Below are positions 14,641-21,571 of a stretch of DNA of 21,571 nucleotides, in pieces (the first letter of the stretch is position 1; each line of letters starts with the position of its first letter). The notes below the pieces were generated by a model, which was not told the origin of the DNA, made no database searches, and saw only the letters and a program-made list of their open reading frames with translations. This stretch comes from JBBIQS01 sp037442205. GTDB taxonomy: Bacteria; Myxococcota; Myxococcia; Myxococcales; UBA5297. Location of the stretch: NCBI GenBank assembly GCA_037442205.1, contig JBBIQS010000117.1, positions 1-21,571 of the forward strand, read 5' to 3'. Made by a program: the position numbers and the translations under genes.

Positions 14641-15050
14641 GAAGCCTCGCGCTGCTCTTGCCGCTGCTCGCCGCCTGCGCCGGCGAGGTCAGCCCGCTGA
14701 TGAAGCCCGGCCAGGACTGCGCCTCCTGCCACTCGACCCTGGTGGACACCCACTGGACGGTGGCCGGGACGGTCTACCGCAGCGGGTCCGCTCCCGCCGA
14801 GCAGGGCGTCAAGGGGGTCACCGTGGTGGTGGTGGACTCCACCGGCCGGCAGCTGGAGATGGTCAGCAACGAGGCCGGCAACTTCTACACCGCCGAGGCG
14901 CTGCAGTTCCCGCTGACCACCGCCCGCCTCCAGCAGGGCCAGCGGGTGAGGGCCATGCCGCTGCACGTCCTCGACGGCAGCTGCAACAGCTGCCACTCCG
15001 ACAAGCCCAAGGGCGGGGCGGGCGGCCGGCTGTTCTTGGAAGTGCCCTGA
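14637..15050 (+). CDS. Dihaem c-type cytochrome lipoprotein
   Basis: Small lipoprotein of 137 residues, starting at the TTG shared with the YceI stop (TTGA overlap). The short signal MRSLALLLPLLAAC contains the lipobox LLAAC with C14 lipidated. Two haem c sites are present, C28ASCH32 near the mature N terminus and C116NSCH120 near the C terminus. Between them (about 38-100) lies a beta-sandwich-like segment (TVAGTVYRSG ... GVTVVVVDSTG ... SNEAGNFYTAE) resembling carboxypeptidase regulatory-like domains, so the two haems are separated by a folded insert. As a membrane-tethered periplasmic electron carrier it would fit the proposed electron-transfer module with the two preceding genes. Confidence 0.82.
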   Translation: MRSLALLLPLLAACAGEVSPLMKPGQDCASCHSTLVDTHWTVAGTVYRSGSAPAEQGVKGVTVVVVDSTGRQLEMVSNEAGNFYTAEALQFPLTTARLQQGQRVRAMPLHVLDGSCNSCHSDKPKGGAGGRLFLEVP

Positions 15051-15079
15051 GGTCCCTCCGGAGCCGGGCCGGCCGGTGC

Positions 15080-15085
15080 TAGGAT
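15080..15085 (+). promoter_or_regulatory. Possible -10 box of a leaderless transcript
   Basis: TAGGAT at 15080-15085 lies 7 bases before the GTG at 15093, the distance expected when transcription starts at the start codon. No strong Shine-Dalgarno is seen before that GTG and no clear -35 is seen about 17 bases upstream. Suggestive only. Confidence 0.25.
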
Positions 15086-15092
15086 TCGGGGC

Positions 15093-15368
15093 GTGTCCGA
15101 CCAAGATCCCCAGATCGCCGTCGCCCTGCGCTACGACAAGGAGAAGGACAACGCTCCGCGCGTGGTGGCCAAGGGAGTGCGGGTCAAGGCCGAGCGCATC
15201 CTGGAGATCGCCCGCGAGGCGGGGGTGCCGGTGATGCGCAACGTGCCGCTGGCCGAGGCGCTCAACCGGGTGGACGTCGGCGACGAGGTCCCCGAGGCGC
15301 TCTTCGACGCGGTGGCCGAGGTGCTGAACTACGTCTACGAGCTGGCCCGGCAGAAGCAGCAGGGCTGA
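15093..15368 (+). CDS. Stand-alone SctU/FlhB C-terminal domain protein
   Basis: Soluble protein of 91 residues that matches only the cytoplasmic C-terminal domain of FlhB/YscU proteins. It aligns with residues about 266-343 of the SctU encoded at 1715-2767, sharing about 53 of 70 positions, including RYDKEKD, AGVP-x-MRNVPLA, PEAL and DAVAEVLN. It has no membrane segments, and where SctU has NPEHYAVAIRYD it reads DPQIAVALRYD, so it begins almost at the autocleavage point and has lost the cleavage motif. Stand-alone FlhB C-domain homologues are known elsewhere (FlhX of Helicobacter can substitute for the cleaved FlhB fragment). A similar role as a spare or competing switch domain is inference. 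The start is GTG at 15093 with no good ribosome binding site. Confidence 0.85.
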   Translation: MSDQDPQIAVALRYDKEKDNAPRVVAKGVRVKAERILEIAREAGVPVMRNVPLAEALNRVDVGDEVPEALFDAVAEVLNYVYELARQKQQG

Positions 15369-15459
15369 TCAAGGCCCCCGGACCGCCCGCCGGTCCACCG
15401 TTGACCGGAAGGCACATTCCCGCACTCCGCGTATGGGGAGCTTGTCGCTTGCCGCGGCG

Positions 15460-15475
15460 TGGCACAGTCTTCGGC
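15460..15475 (+). promoter_or_regulatory. Weak sigma-54-like sequence before the MEDS gene
   Basis: TGGCACAGTCTTCGGC has a perfect -24 half (TGGCAC) but GG instead of GC at the -12 element. It lies 30 bases before the ATG at 15506, a distance compatible with a sigma-54 promoter. The -12 mismatch makes this doubtful. Confidence 0.2.
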
Positions 15476-15505
15476 CCGTCGCAGCCCAGCCAGGAGCGAG
15501 AGGCC

Positions 15506-16135
15506 ATGAGCAAGCGGTCGTCGGCGCATCTTCCCTCAGAGGTGAAGGTCCGAGTCGGTACCCATGCCGCGCTGGTCTACAGCGATCCGGCCCAGCTGAG
15601 CGCGGCGGTGGGCTTTCTGGCCGAGGGGGCCCAGAGCTCGGAGCGGTGCGCGGTGCTGGCCTACTCCCGGCTGAACGAGCGCATCGACGCCCAGCTGCGC
15701 GACCTGCACGGGCTGCCGGTCCGCCGGCTGCAGGCCGCCGGGCAGCTGGCGTTTTTGGGGGCCCAGGAGACCGGCAAGCAGCTCAAGGCCCAGCTCAAGA
15801 GCTTCTTCTCCAAGGGCCGGCCCAAGAAGCCGGGCCGGCTGGTGGTCAGCCTCGGCTGGGGCGAGCAGAGCTGGCCCGGCGACGGCGAGCTGCTCTGGCT
15901 CGACTCGCAGCTCGACTCGCTCTGCCGCGAGGAGCTGCTGGCGTGCCTGTGCCTCTACGACGCGCGCCAGCTGGGGGGGAACCTCTTGCTGCACGGCGCC
16001 CTGGAGTGCCACCAGACCGTGATCACCCGCGGCCTGCCGCACCAGAACCCCTTCGCCCTGCCCGCGGCCACCGTGGCGAGGGAGCAGCTCGCTCGCCAGA
16101 AGGCCGAGCGGTCCCTGCGCAGCTGGATTTCCTGA
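15506..16135 (+). CDS. MEDS-domain sensory protein (DcmR-like)
   Basis: Cytoplasmic protein of 209 residues resembling the MEDS domain, a sensory module first noted in the regulator DcmR and common as a stand-alone or histidine-kinase-linked domain. Supporting stretches are the opening THAALVYSDPAQLSAAVGFLAEGAQSSERCAVLAYS (seen in pieces), the central GRLVVSLGWGE, and the closing YDARQLGGNLLLHGAL with VITRGLPHQNPF, where HP/NPF-type endings are typical. No DNA-binding or kinase domain is attached, so an output partner must be elsewhere. The ATG has AGGAG at 15492-15496. The frame is open upstream to a GTG/ATG-lacking region with no better start. It is convergent with the Spy-like gene. Confidence 0.7.
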   Translation: MSKRSSAHLPSEVKVRVGTHAALVYSDPAQLSAAVGFLAEGAQSSERCAVLAYSRLNERIDAQLRDLHGLPVRRLQAAGQLAFLGAQETGKQLKAQLKSFFSKGRPKKPGRLVVSLGWGEQSWPGDGELLWLDSQLDSLCREELLACLCLYDARQLGGNLLLHGALECHQTVITRGLPHQNPFALPAATVAREQLARQKAERSLRSWIS

Positions 16136-16164
16136 GGTCTCCTCCCTCCCTTCCTCAGGAAAGG

Positions 16165-16203
16165 CGAAGGCCCGCGGGCGTCCGTCGCCGCGGGCCTTCG
16201 TTT
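16165..16203. terminator. Intrinsic terminator of the MEDS gene (copy 1)
   Basis: CGAAGGCCCGCGG (16165-16177) and CCGCGGGCCTTCG (16188-16200) pair over 13 bp with a 10-base loop and lead into TTT on the + strand. It starts 29 bases after the MEDS stop. On the - strand the stem is followed by CCTTTCC, so it may act weakly in both directions. Confidence 0.8.
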
Positions 16204-16221
16204 GATCTGCAAGCCGTCCAG

Positions 16222-16272
16222 CTAGCGGGCGCGGGCCTCAAGCAGCTGCGTGAGCTCGGGGGGGGCGATCAT
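16222..16272 (-). pseudogene. Duplicated 3' end of the Spy-like gene
   Basis: On the - strand this reads MIAPPELTQLLEARAR and a TAG stop. The true gene ends MIALTPEFLQLLEARAR, so the fragment differs by a one-codon deletion and a few substitutions. The 153-base offset keeps it in frame with the true gene: reading through the gene's TAG would run, without another stop, into this second ending. It has no start region of its own and is best seen as a duplication remnant. Confidence 0.6.
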
Positions 16273-16305
16273 GAATCGGCTCCAGCCGCGCTCTGCTATC
16301 CAGGG

Positions 16306-16428
16306 CCTCAGGAAAGGCGAAGGCCCGCGGGCGTCCGTCGCCGCGGGCCTTCGTTTGATCTGTGAGCGGTCCGGCTAGCGGGCGCGGGCCTCGAGCAGCT
16401 GCAGGAACTCAGGAGTGAGGGCGATCAT
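16306..16428. repeat. Tandem duplication, copy 2 (overlaps the end of the Spy-like gene)
   Basis: Partner of the repeat at 16153-16272. It contains the second terminator and the functional last codons of the Spy-like gene, whose reading frame continues to 17040. Because this copy is joined to the intact gene, it is probably the original and the other the duplicate. Confidence 0.85.
16318..16356. terminator. Intrinsic terminator for the Spy-like gene side (copy 2)
   Basis: Exact duplicate of the 13-bp stem and 10-base loop at 16165-16200, followed by TTT on the + strand. It lies 19 bases beyond the stop of the - strand gene ending at 16375, so in that direction it would close the leftward operon; the run after the stem on that strand is CCTTTCC. 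Confidence 0.7.
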
Positions 16429-17040
16429 CACCAACGCCCGCCCGTGCGGGCCGTGCATCTGCGGCCCACGGCCCATGGCGCCGCGGTGGCCGGGGCCCAT
16501 CATCCCGCCGCCCATGGGGTGGCCCATCGGGCCGTTCCCAGGGCCGGGGCCCATTCCGGGGCCCATGCCCGGCTCGTCGTCGTCCTGGAGCCCGGCGGCG
16601 GGGCGGGGATCGAAGGAGCGCAGCCGCTCGCGCTGCTCGTCGGTGAGCACGCCGCGGGCGCGCTCGGCCATCGCCCGCATCTCCAGGCGCAGCGCCTGGC
16701 GCTCGTTGCCGCCGCGGGCGTCCTGAAGGGCCTTGAGCGAGGCATCGCTGGCGGTGCCGCTGCGCTGGACGTCGTCGCGGATGGCGGTCAGCGCCTTGAC
16801 CACCGCCGGCTTGCGCTTCTCCATGTCGGCGCGGATCTGGCCGCGCAGCTGGGAAGCTTGCTTGAGGATCGGCAGCAGCGTCCGCGCCTGATCGCGGCTG
16901 AGATCGAGGGTTCGGTCGAGCTTGGCGGCGGCGATCTCGTGGTGGAGCTTGGCCACCTCGGGATCGGGCGCCTCCGGGGGCGCGGCCAGTCCGACCGAGG
17001 GCGAGGCGACGAGGAGCAGCGATGCGAGCAGTGCCTTCAT
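16375..17040 (-). CDS. Spy/CpxP-like periplasmic protein with Met/Gly/His-rich tail
   Basis: Exported protein of 221 residues: signal peptide 1-20 (ending GLAA), then a helical domain (about 28-145) rich in charged residues with an LTxxQ-type motif (LTDEQRERL, 132-140) as in Spy/CpxP and other heavy-metal-resistance proteins. Residues 158-200 are Gly/Pro/Met repeats with six to seven methionines and several histidines (GMGPGMGPG, GPMGHPMGGGMMGPGH), which could bind copper or another soft metal. The last 20 residues are again ordered. CAT at 17038-17040 is the start, with GGAGG upstream; a frame-open extension of 38 residues lacks a signal. A periplasmic chaperone or metal-buffer role is inference. 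Its 3' end has been partly duplicated downstream. Confidence 0.75.
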   Translation of the reverse strand: MKALLASLLLVASPSVGLAAPPEAPDPEVAKLHHEIAAAKLDRTLDLSRDQARTLLPILKQASQLRGQIRADMEKRKPAVVKALTAIRDDVQRSGTASDASLKALQDARGGNERQALRLEMRAMAERARGVLTDEQRERLRSFDPRPAAGLQDDDEPGMGPGMGPGPGNGPMGHPMGGGMMGPGHRGAMGRGPQMHGPHGRALVMIALTPEFLQLLEARAR

Positions 17041-17107
17041 TGGTTTTCCTCCGTGCTGGTGACGTGGGGAAAACCCGGCACCGGCCTGCGAGGTTAAGCC
17101 GCCCGCC

Positions 17108-18238
<1,131 letters not shown>

Positions 18239-18262
18239 CTGGGGCTCCCTGGGAGAACTGGG

Positions 18263-18466
18263 CTAGCGGCGGCGAAAGAACTGATCGCTGGGGGCGTACT
18301 TGACCTCAGCTGCGGCCGCGGCGGACTTCTCTTCCACTTCCTTCTTCGGGCGCTTCACCACTCCCATGCCCACCACCTGGACTGCGGGCTTGGCCGGGGC
18401 GGCGGATGCCGGCGGCGCGGCCTGATCCTTGGCGGGCTTCTTGGGGGTCGTCTTCTTCGGGGGCAT
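18263..18466 (-). CDS. Small Lys/Pro/Ala-rich basic protein
   Basis: Short protein of 67 residues, MPPKKTTPKKPAKDQ... ending APSDQFFRRR. The N-terminal third is Lys/Pro/Ala-rich, like histone-H1-type tails in other high-GC bacteria, and the rest has no recognised domain. It is placed between the glycosyltransferase (24 bases downstream) and the TPR protein (80 bases upstream), same strand. A longer open frame continues upstream but only as a shadow of the TPR gene; the ATG at 18466 has only a weak GAGGT further up. Function unknown; nucleic-acid binding is a guess from its charge. Confidence 0.55.
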   Translation of the reverse strand: MPPKKTTPKKPAKDQAAPPASAAPAKPAVQVVGMGVVKRPKKEVEEKSAAAAAEVKYAPSDQFFRRR

Positions 18467-18546
18467 TCGTTTGGCTACCTCGCGCAGGCGATTCAGCCCG
18501 TTCGGCGCTCCGGCGTCAAGGTCGCTTCGCCCGGGGCCGCCGGCGG

Positions 18547-19269
18547 TCAGCTCTTCTGCCCAGCGGACTGGTCCAGCAGCCGGCGCGCCTCCTCGCCCAC
18601 CGGTCCGGCCGGATCGAGCTGCTCGGCCTTCTGCAGCCAGTCGCGGGCGTCCGCGTGCTTGCCCTGCAGCCGGTAGGCGATTCCCAGGTTGAGGTGCGCC
18701 GAGGCGCAGTCGCGATCCATCTCCAGCGCCTTGCGGAAGGCGGCCATCGCCTGGTCGAGATCGCCGCCGAGCAGCAGCGCCTTGCCGCGCGAGACCTCTT
18801 CGTCGGCCTCGCTGATCAGCTCCACGTCGAGCAGCGCCTTGGCCCCGACGTTGACCAGCAGCACCCGCAGCAGCCCGGCCCACCAGAAGCTGACCGCCTC
18901 CGCCGCCAGGAACGCCGCCACCGGCAGGTCGGGCAGCAGCGGCTTGCCCCGCAGCTTGAGGCGGACCTTGGTGTAGCGGCCCCTGTTGGCCCAGTGCTTG
19001 AGCTCCTCGCGCACGCGCTTGAGCGTCTCCTCCAGCGACCCGGGCTCGACCTCGACCGGAAAGACCTTCTCTGGAGCGCCGGCGTTCTCGCCGGCCGTGG
19101 CGCTCGGGCGCGCGGACCTGGGAGCGCCGGCGCCCCTGCCGGCCTCGGCGGTCGGACGGGCGGCGGCCTTGGCTGGCGAGCTCTTGCGGGCCGGCCGCTC
19201 GCGGGCGGGGGCAGGACGCGCAGCCTTCTTGGCGTGCTTCTTCGCGGATTTCTTGGCCGATTTGGCCAT
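18547..19269 (-). CDS. Lys/Ala-rich N-terminus, unknown central domain and TPR repeats
   Basis: Protein of 240 residues. Residues 1-68 are a Lys/Ala/Pro/Arg-rich low-complexity tail (KSAKKSAKKHAKKAARPAP). Residues 78-150 form a compact unrecognised domain with EELKHWANRGRYTKVRLKLRGK and PDLPVAAFLAAEAVSFWWAGLLRVLLVN, followed by one or two tetratricopeptide repeats (about 164-225; LDQAMAAFRKALEMD and HLNLGIAYRLQGKHADARDWLQKA). No signal peptide, so cytoplasmic. AAGGTG precedes the ATG. Divergent from the eight-cysteine gene and upstream of the basic 67-residue protein, whose Lys/Pro/Ala tail it echoes. Role unknown; the TPRs suggest a protein-binding adaptor. Confidence 0.75.
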   Translation of the reverse strand: MAKSAKKSAKKHAKKAARPAPARERPARKSSPAKAAARPTAEAGRGAGAPRSARPSATAGENAGAPEKVFPVEVEPGSLEETLKRVREELKHWANRGRYTKVRLKLRGKPLLPDLPVAAFLAAEAVSFWWAGLLRVLLVNVGAKALLDVELISEADEEVSRGKALLLGGDLDQAMAAFRKALEMDRDCASAHLNLGIAYRLQGKHADARDWLQKAEQLDPAGPVGEEARRLLDQSAGQKS

Positions 19270-19399
19270 GGGGCACCTTGTCCAGGCGGGGGTGGCACAG
19301 CCGCGGCGGGGACTCTACCAAGGCCGGAGGCGGGAAAAGAGCGTCGACGACCGAACTGATAGTAAGATGGGCGGCACGAAACGTCCGGAGGTCGTACGA

Positions 19400-19693
19400 A
19401 TGCTTGCCGCCGTGCTTGCCGGTCTGGTGCAGATGTCCGTCGCCGTCAGCCCGCCGAACTACACCGACAAGAGCCTGTGCGACCTGTGGGCCGGGGCGCA
19501 GTGCCACCAGCTCGAGTGCGGGCAGAATGCCAAGGAGCGCTGCCAGGAAGAGTCCAAGCGCTGCCGCGGGCTGACCCGGCGCTCGGCCCCCAAGGAGAAG
19601 GCGGCCAAGGTGGCCAGCTGCGCCAAGGCGATCCTCAAGACCAAGTGCGGCGATCCGGCCCCGACCGAGTGCGCCGGCGTCGACGCCCCGTAG
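19400..19693 (+). CDS. Small secreted eight-cysteine protein
   Basis: Predicted secreted protein of 97 residues: a short hydrophobic signal (MLAAVLAGLVQMSVAVS) and a mature part with eight cysteines, which could form four disulphides. Spacing starts SLC-x7-C-x4-C-x7-C-x6-C. The rest is charged and rich in Lys/Arg/Glu. No known family recognised. The ATG at 19400 has GGAGG 8 bases upstream; an earlier in-frame ATG at 19367 would add 11 residues and spoil the signal. No partner gene on the same strand is close, and ornithine aminotransferase follows with its own promoter. Confidence 0.65.
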   Translation: MLAAVLAGLVQMSVAVSPPNYTDKSLCDLWAGAQCHQLECGQNAKERCQEESKRCRGLTRRSAPKEKAAKVASCAKAILKTKCGDPAPTECAGVDAP

Positions 19694-19802
19694 CGCCGCC
19701 CGCTCCCTCGCTGATGCCGCGCGCGCCGCCGAGCCTGGCCGGCGCGCTGGCGCGCGCTCGATTCGCCAAAGTCAGAACGGTTGCGCTCTCGCTTGCGGTT
19801 CG

Positions 19803-19831
19803 TTGACCGCCCGCGCGGCGGTGGGGATACT
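19803..19831 (+). promoter_or_regulatory. Sigma-70-type promoter of ornithine aminotransferase
   Basis: TTGACC at 19803-19808 and GATACT at 19826-19831 are separated by exactly 17 bases. Each differs from consensus by one or two bases, unusually good for this GC-rich window. The expected transcript start near 19838 gives a leader of about 45 bases with GAGGAG before the ATG at 19883. Confidence 0.65.
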
Positions 19832-19882
19832 ACCGCCCCCATTTGCCGGCGAGAGCTCGTCGCCCTCGAGGAGAGTTACGCC

Positions 19883-21082
<1,200 letters not shown>

Positions 21083-21110
21083 GACCGACCGGTCTTGCGG
21101 ACTTAGATGG

Positions 21111-21151
21111 CGAAGCCCGGGATCCTGATTGAGGATTCCGGGCTTCGTTTT
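21111..21151 (+). terminator. Strong intrinsic terminator of rocD
   Basis: CGAAGCCCGG (21111-21120) pairs with CCGGGCTTCG (21138-21147), and GATCCT with AGGATT extends the stem to 16 bp with one G-T pair and a 5-base loop. TTTT follows at 21148-21151. It lies 28 bases after the rocD stop. On the other strand it could also stop the leftward transcript of the carbamoyltransferase gene, though no T tract is present there. Confidence 0.9.
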
Positions 21152-21169
21152 CTCGGCCGTCTGAATCGG

Positions 21170-21292
21170 TCAGCGGTCTTCGCGATCGCGCTCAAGCTCA
21201 TCGAGCAGATCGGCGTGCTTCTCAGTGCGCGGCGGGGTCCGCGGCCGGCTGCCAGGGGGCAAGACGGCTGGAGTGACGACGTCCTTGCTCAC
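21170..21292 (-). CDS. Possible 40-residue ORF downstream of the carbamoyltransferase
   Basis: A GTG at 21292 opens a 40-codon frame (MSKDVVTPAVLPPGSRP ... ending DELERDREDR) ending at TGA 21170. It starts 15 bases after the carbamoyltransferase stop on the same strand, and the C terminus is highly charged and helix-like. No good ribosome binding site lies close to the GTG, and third-position GC is lower than in the neighbours, so it may be chance. No relative recognised. Confidence 0.2.
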   Translation of the reverse strand: MSKDVVTPAVLPPGSRPRTPPRTEKHADLLDELERDREDR

Positions 21293-21307
21293 CAGGGCGG
21301 CCAGACC

Positions 21308-21571
21308 TCAAGTCATCGTCGCCACCATCACCGCCTTGATGGTGTGCAGCCGGTTCTCGGCCTCGTCGAAGACCTTGGAGGCGCGCGACTCGAAGACCTC
21401 CTCGGTGACCTCCATGTCATGGACGCAGTTGGTGTGATGCGCCGGCAGGCAGTGCAGGAAGAGGGTCGTGCTCTTCTGCGAGGCGGCCATCAGCGCGCCG
21501 TTGACCTGGTAGGGCCGCAGCGACTCGACCCGCTCCTTGATCCCCGGCTTGTCCTCCTCGCCCATCGACAC
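21308..21571 (-). CDS. Ornithine carbamoyltransferase, C-terminal part (gene runs off the right edge)
   Basis: Only the last 87 codons are inside the window; the start lies beyond 21571. The visible part is the ornithine-binding domain: PYQVNGALMAAS, then FLHCLPAHH (the HCLP motif that contacts ornithine), EVTEEVFESRASKVFDEAENRLHTIKAVMVATM read in pieces. The enzyme joins carbamoyl phosphate and ornithine to give citrulline. The stretch between HCLPAH and EVTEEVFE (HTNCVHDM) and the HTIKAVMVATM ending look more like the enterobacterial/ArcB-type group than the short HCLPAHRGEEV type, so argF and arcB cannot be told apart here. Convergent with ornithine aminotransferase. Confidence 0.85.
   Translation of the reverse strand: MSMGEEDKPGIKERVESLRPYQVNGALMAASQKSTTLFLHCLPAHHTNCVHDMEVTEEVFESRASKVFDEAENRLHTIKAVMVATMT

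Larger units (their letters stand above)
16153..16272. repeat. Tandem duplication, copy 1 (terminator plus gene tail)
   Basis: Bases 16153-16209 are identical to 16306-16362 (57 bases), and similarity continues with scattered changes to 16272 against 16428. The offset is 153 bases until a 3-base indel near the end makes it 156. The copy contains a terminator hairpin and, on the - strand, a diverged version of the last 17 codons of the Spy-like gene. The 33 bases between the copies (16273-16305) show no match. Confidence 0.85.

Noticed and set aside
21225..21437. 70-residue + strand open frame over the end of the carbamoyltransferase
   Set aside because: It is antisense to a clear carbamoyltransferase gene and has no features of its own.

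Overview
The window is GC-rich, and nearly all long open frames have G or C in third codon positions. Several features point to the Myxococcota or a close deltaproteobacterial relative, probably a free-living respiring soil or sediment bacterium. A lipoprotein carries the myxobacterial-style NCGGCGNAC cysteine cluster behind an Asp/Gly/Pro linker, non-flagellar type III export genes are present, and there are many multihaem and lipoprotein cytochromes. TTG starts are common: sctU, vapC, the M28 peptidase and the dihaem lipoprotein all appear to use one. The species assignment is inference.

Layout. (1) 1-2767, + strand: the end of a type III export-gate operon, sctR (5' end outside the window), sctS, sctT, sctU. 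(2) 2850-3496: a VapBC-type toxin-antitoxin pair behind four 8-bp tandem repeats that look like its operator. (3) 3593-5164, - strand: a secreted protein with a discoidin-like domain. (4) 5339-6577: a membrane-embedded M28-type metallopeptidase. (5) 6682-10819: a tightly packed respiratory operon of cytochrome b, Rieske protein and a large membrane-anchored multihaem c-type cytochrome with HEAT/TPR repeats. Together they look like a quinol-oxidising bc-type complex in which the multihaem protein replaces cytochrome c1. (6) 11025-11795: a membrane-anchored lytic transglycosylase. (7) 11860-13056: an Asp-box propeller lipoprotein. (8) 13316-15050: a three-gene module of a four-helix, His-containing membrane protein, a YceI-family protein and a dihaem lipoprotein. 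(9) 15093-15368: a stand-alone copy of the C-terminal domain of SctU. (10) 15506-16135: a MEDS-domain protein.

(11) 16136-16428: two perfect terminators lying in a 153-bp-offset tandem duplication that also copied the tail of the next gene. (12) 16375-19269, - strand: a Spy/CpxP-like periplasmic protein with a Met/Gly/His-rich tail, a GT-B glycosyltransferase, a 67-residue basic protein and a Lys-rich TPR protein. (13) 19400-19693: a small secreted eight-cysteine protein. (14) 19883-21082: ornithine aminotransferase with a clear promoter and a strong terminator, convergent with the 3' end of an ornithine carbamoyltransferase gene that runs off the right edge. These two genes both act on ornithine.

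The observations most worth following up are the detached SctU C-terminal domain (about three quarters identical to the matching part of the SctU encoded 12 kb upstream, and starting almost exactly at the autocleavage point), the NPEH rather than NPTH site in SctU, the octamer-repeat operator of the toxin-antitoxin pair, the multihaem bc-type operon, and the four-His membrane protein/YceI/dihaem lipoprotein module. No rRNA, tRNA, CRISPR array, insertion sequence or phage gene was seen, and no gap between genes exceeds 300 bases.
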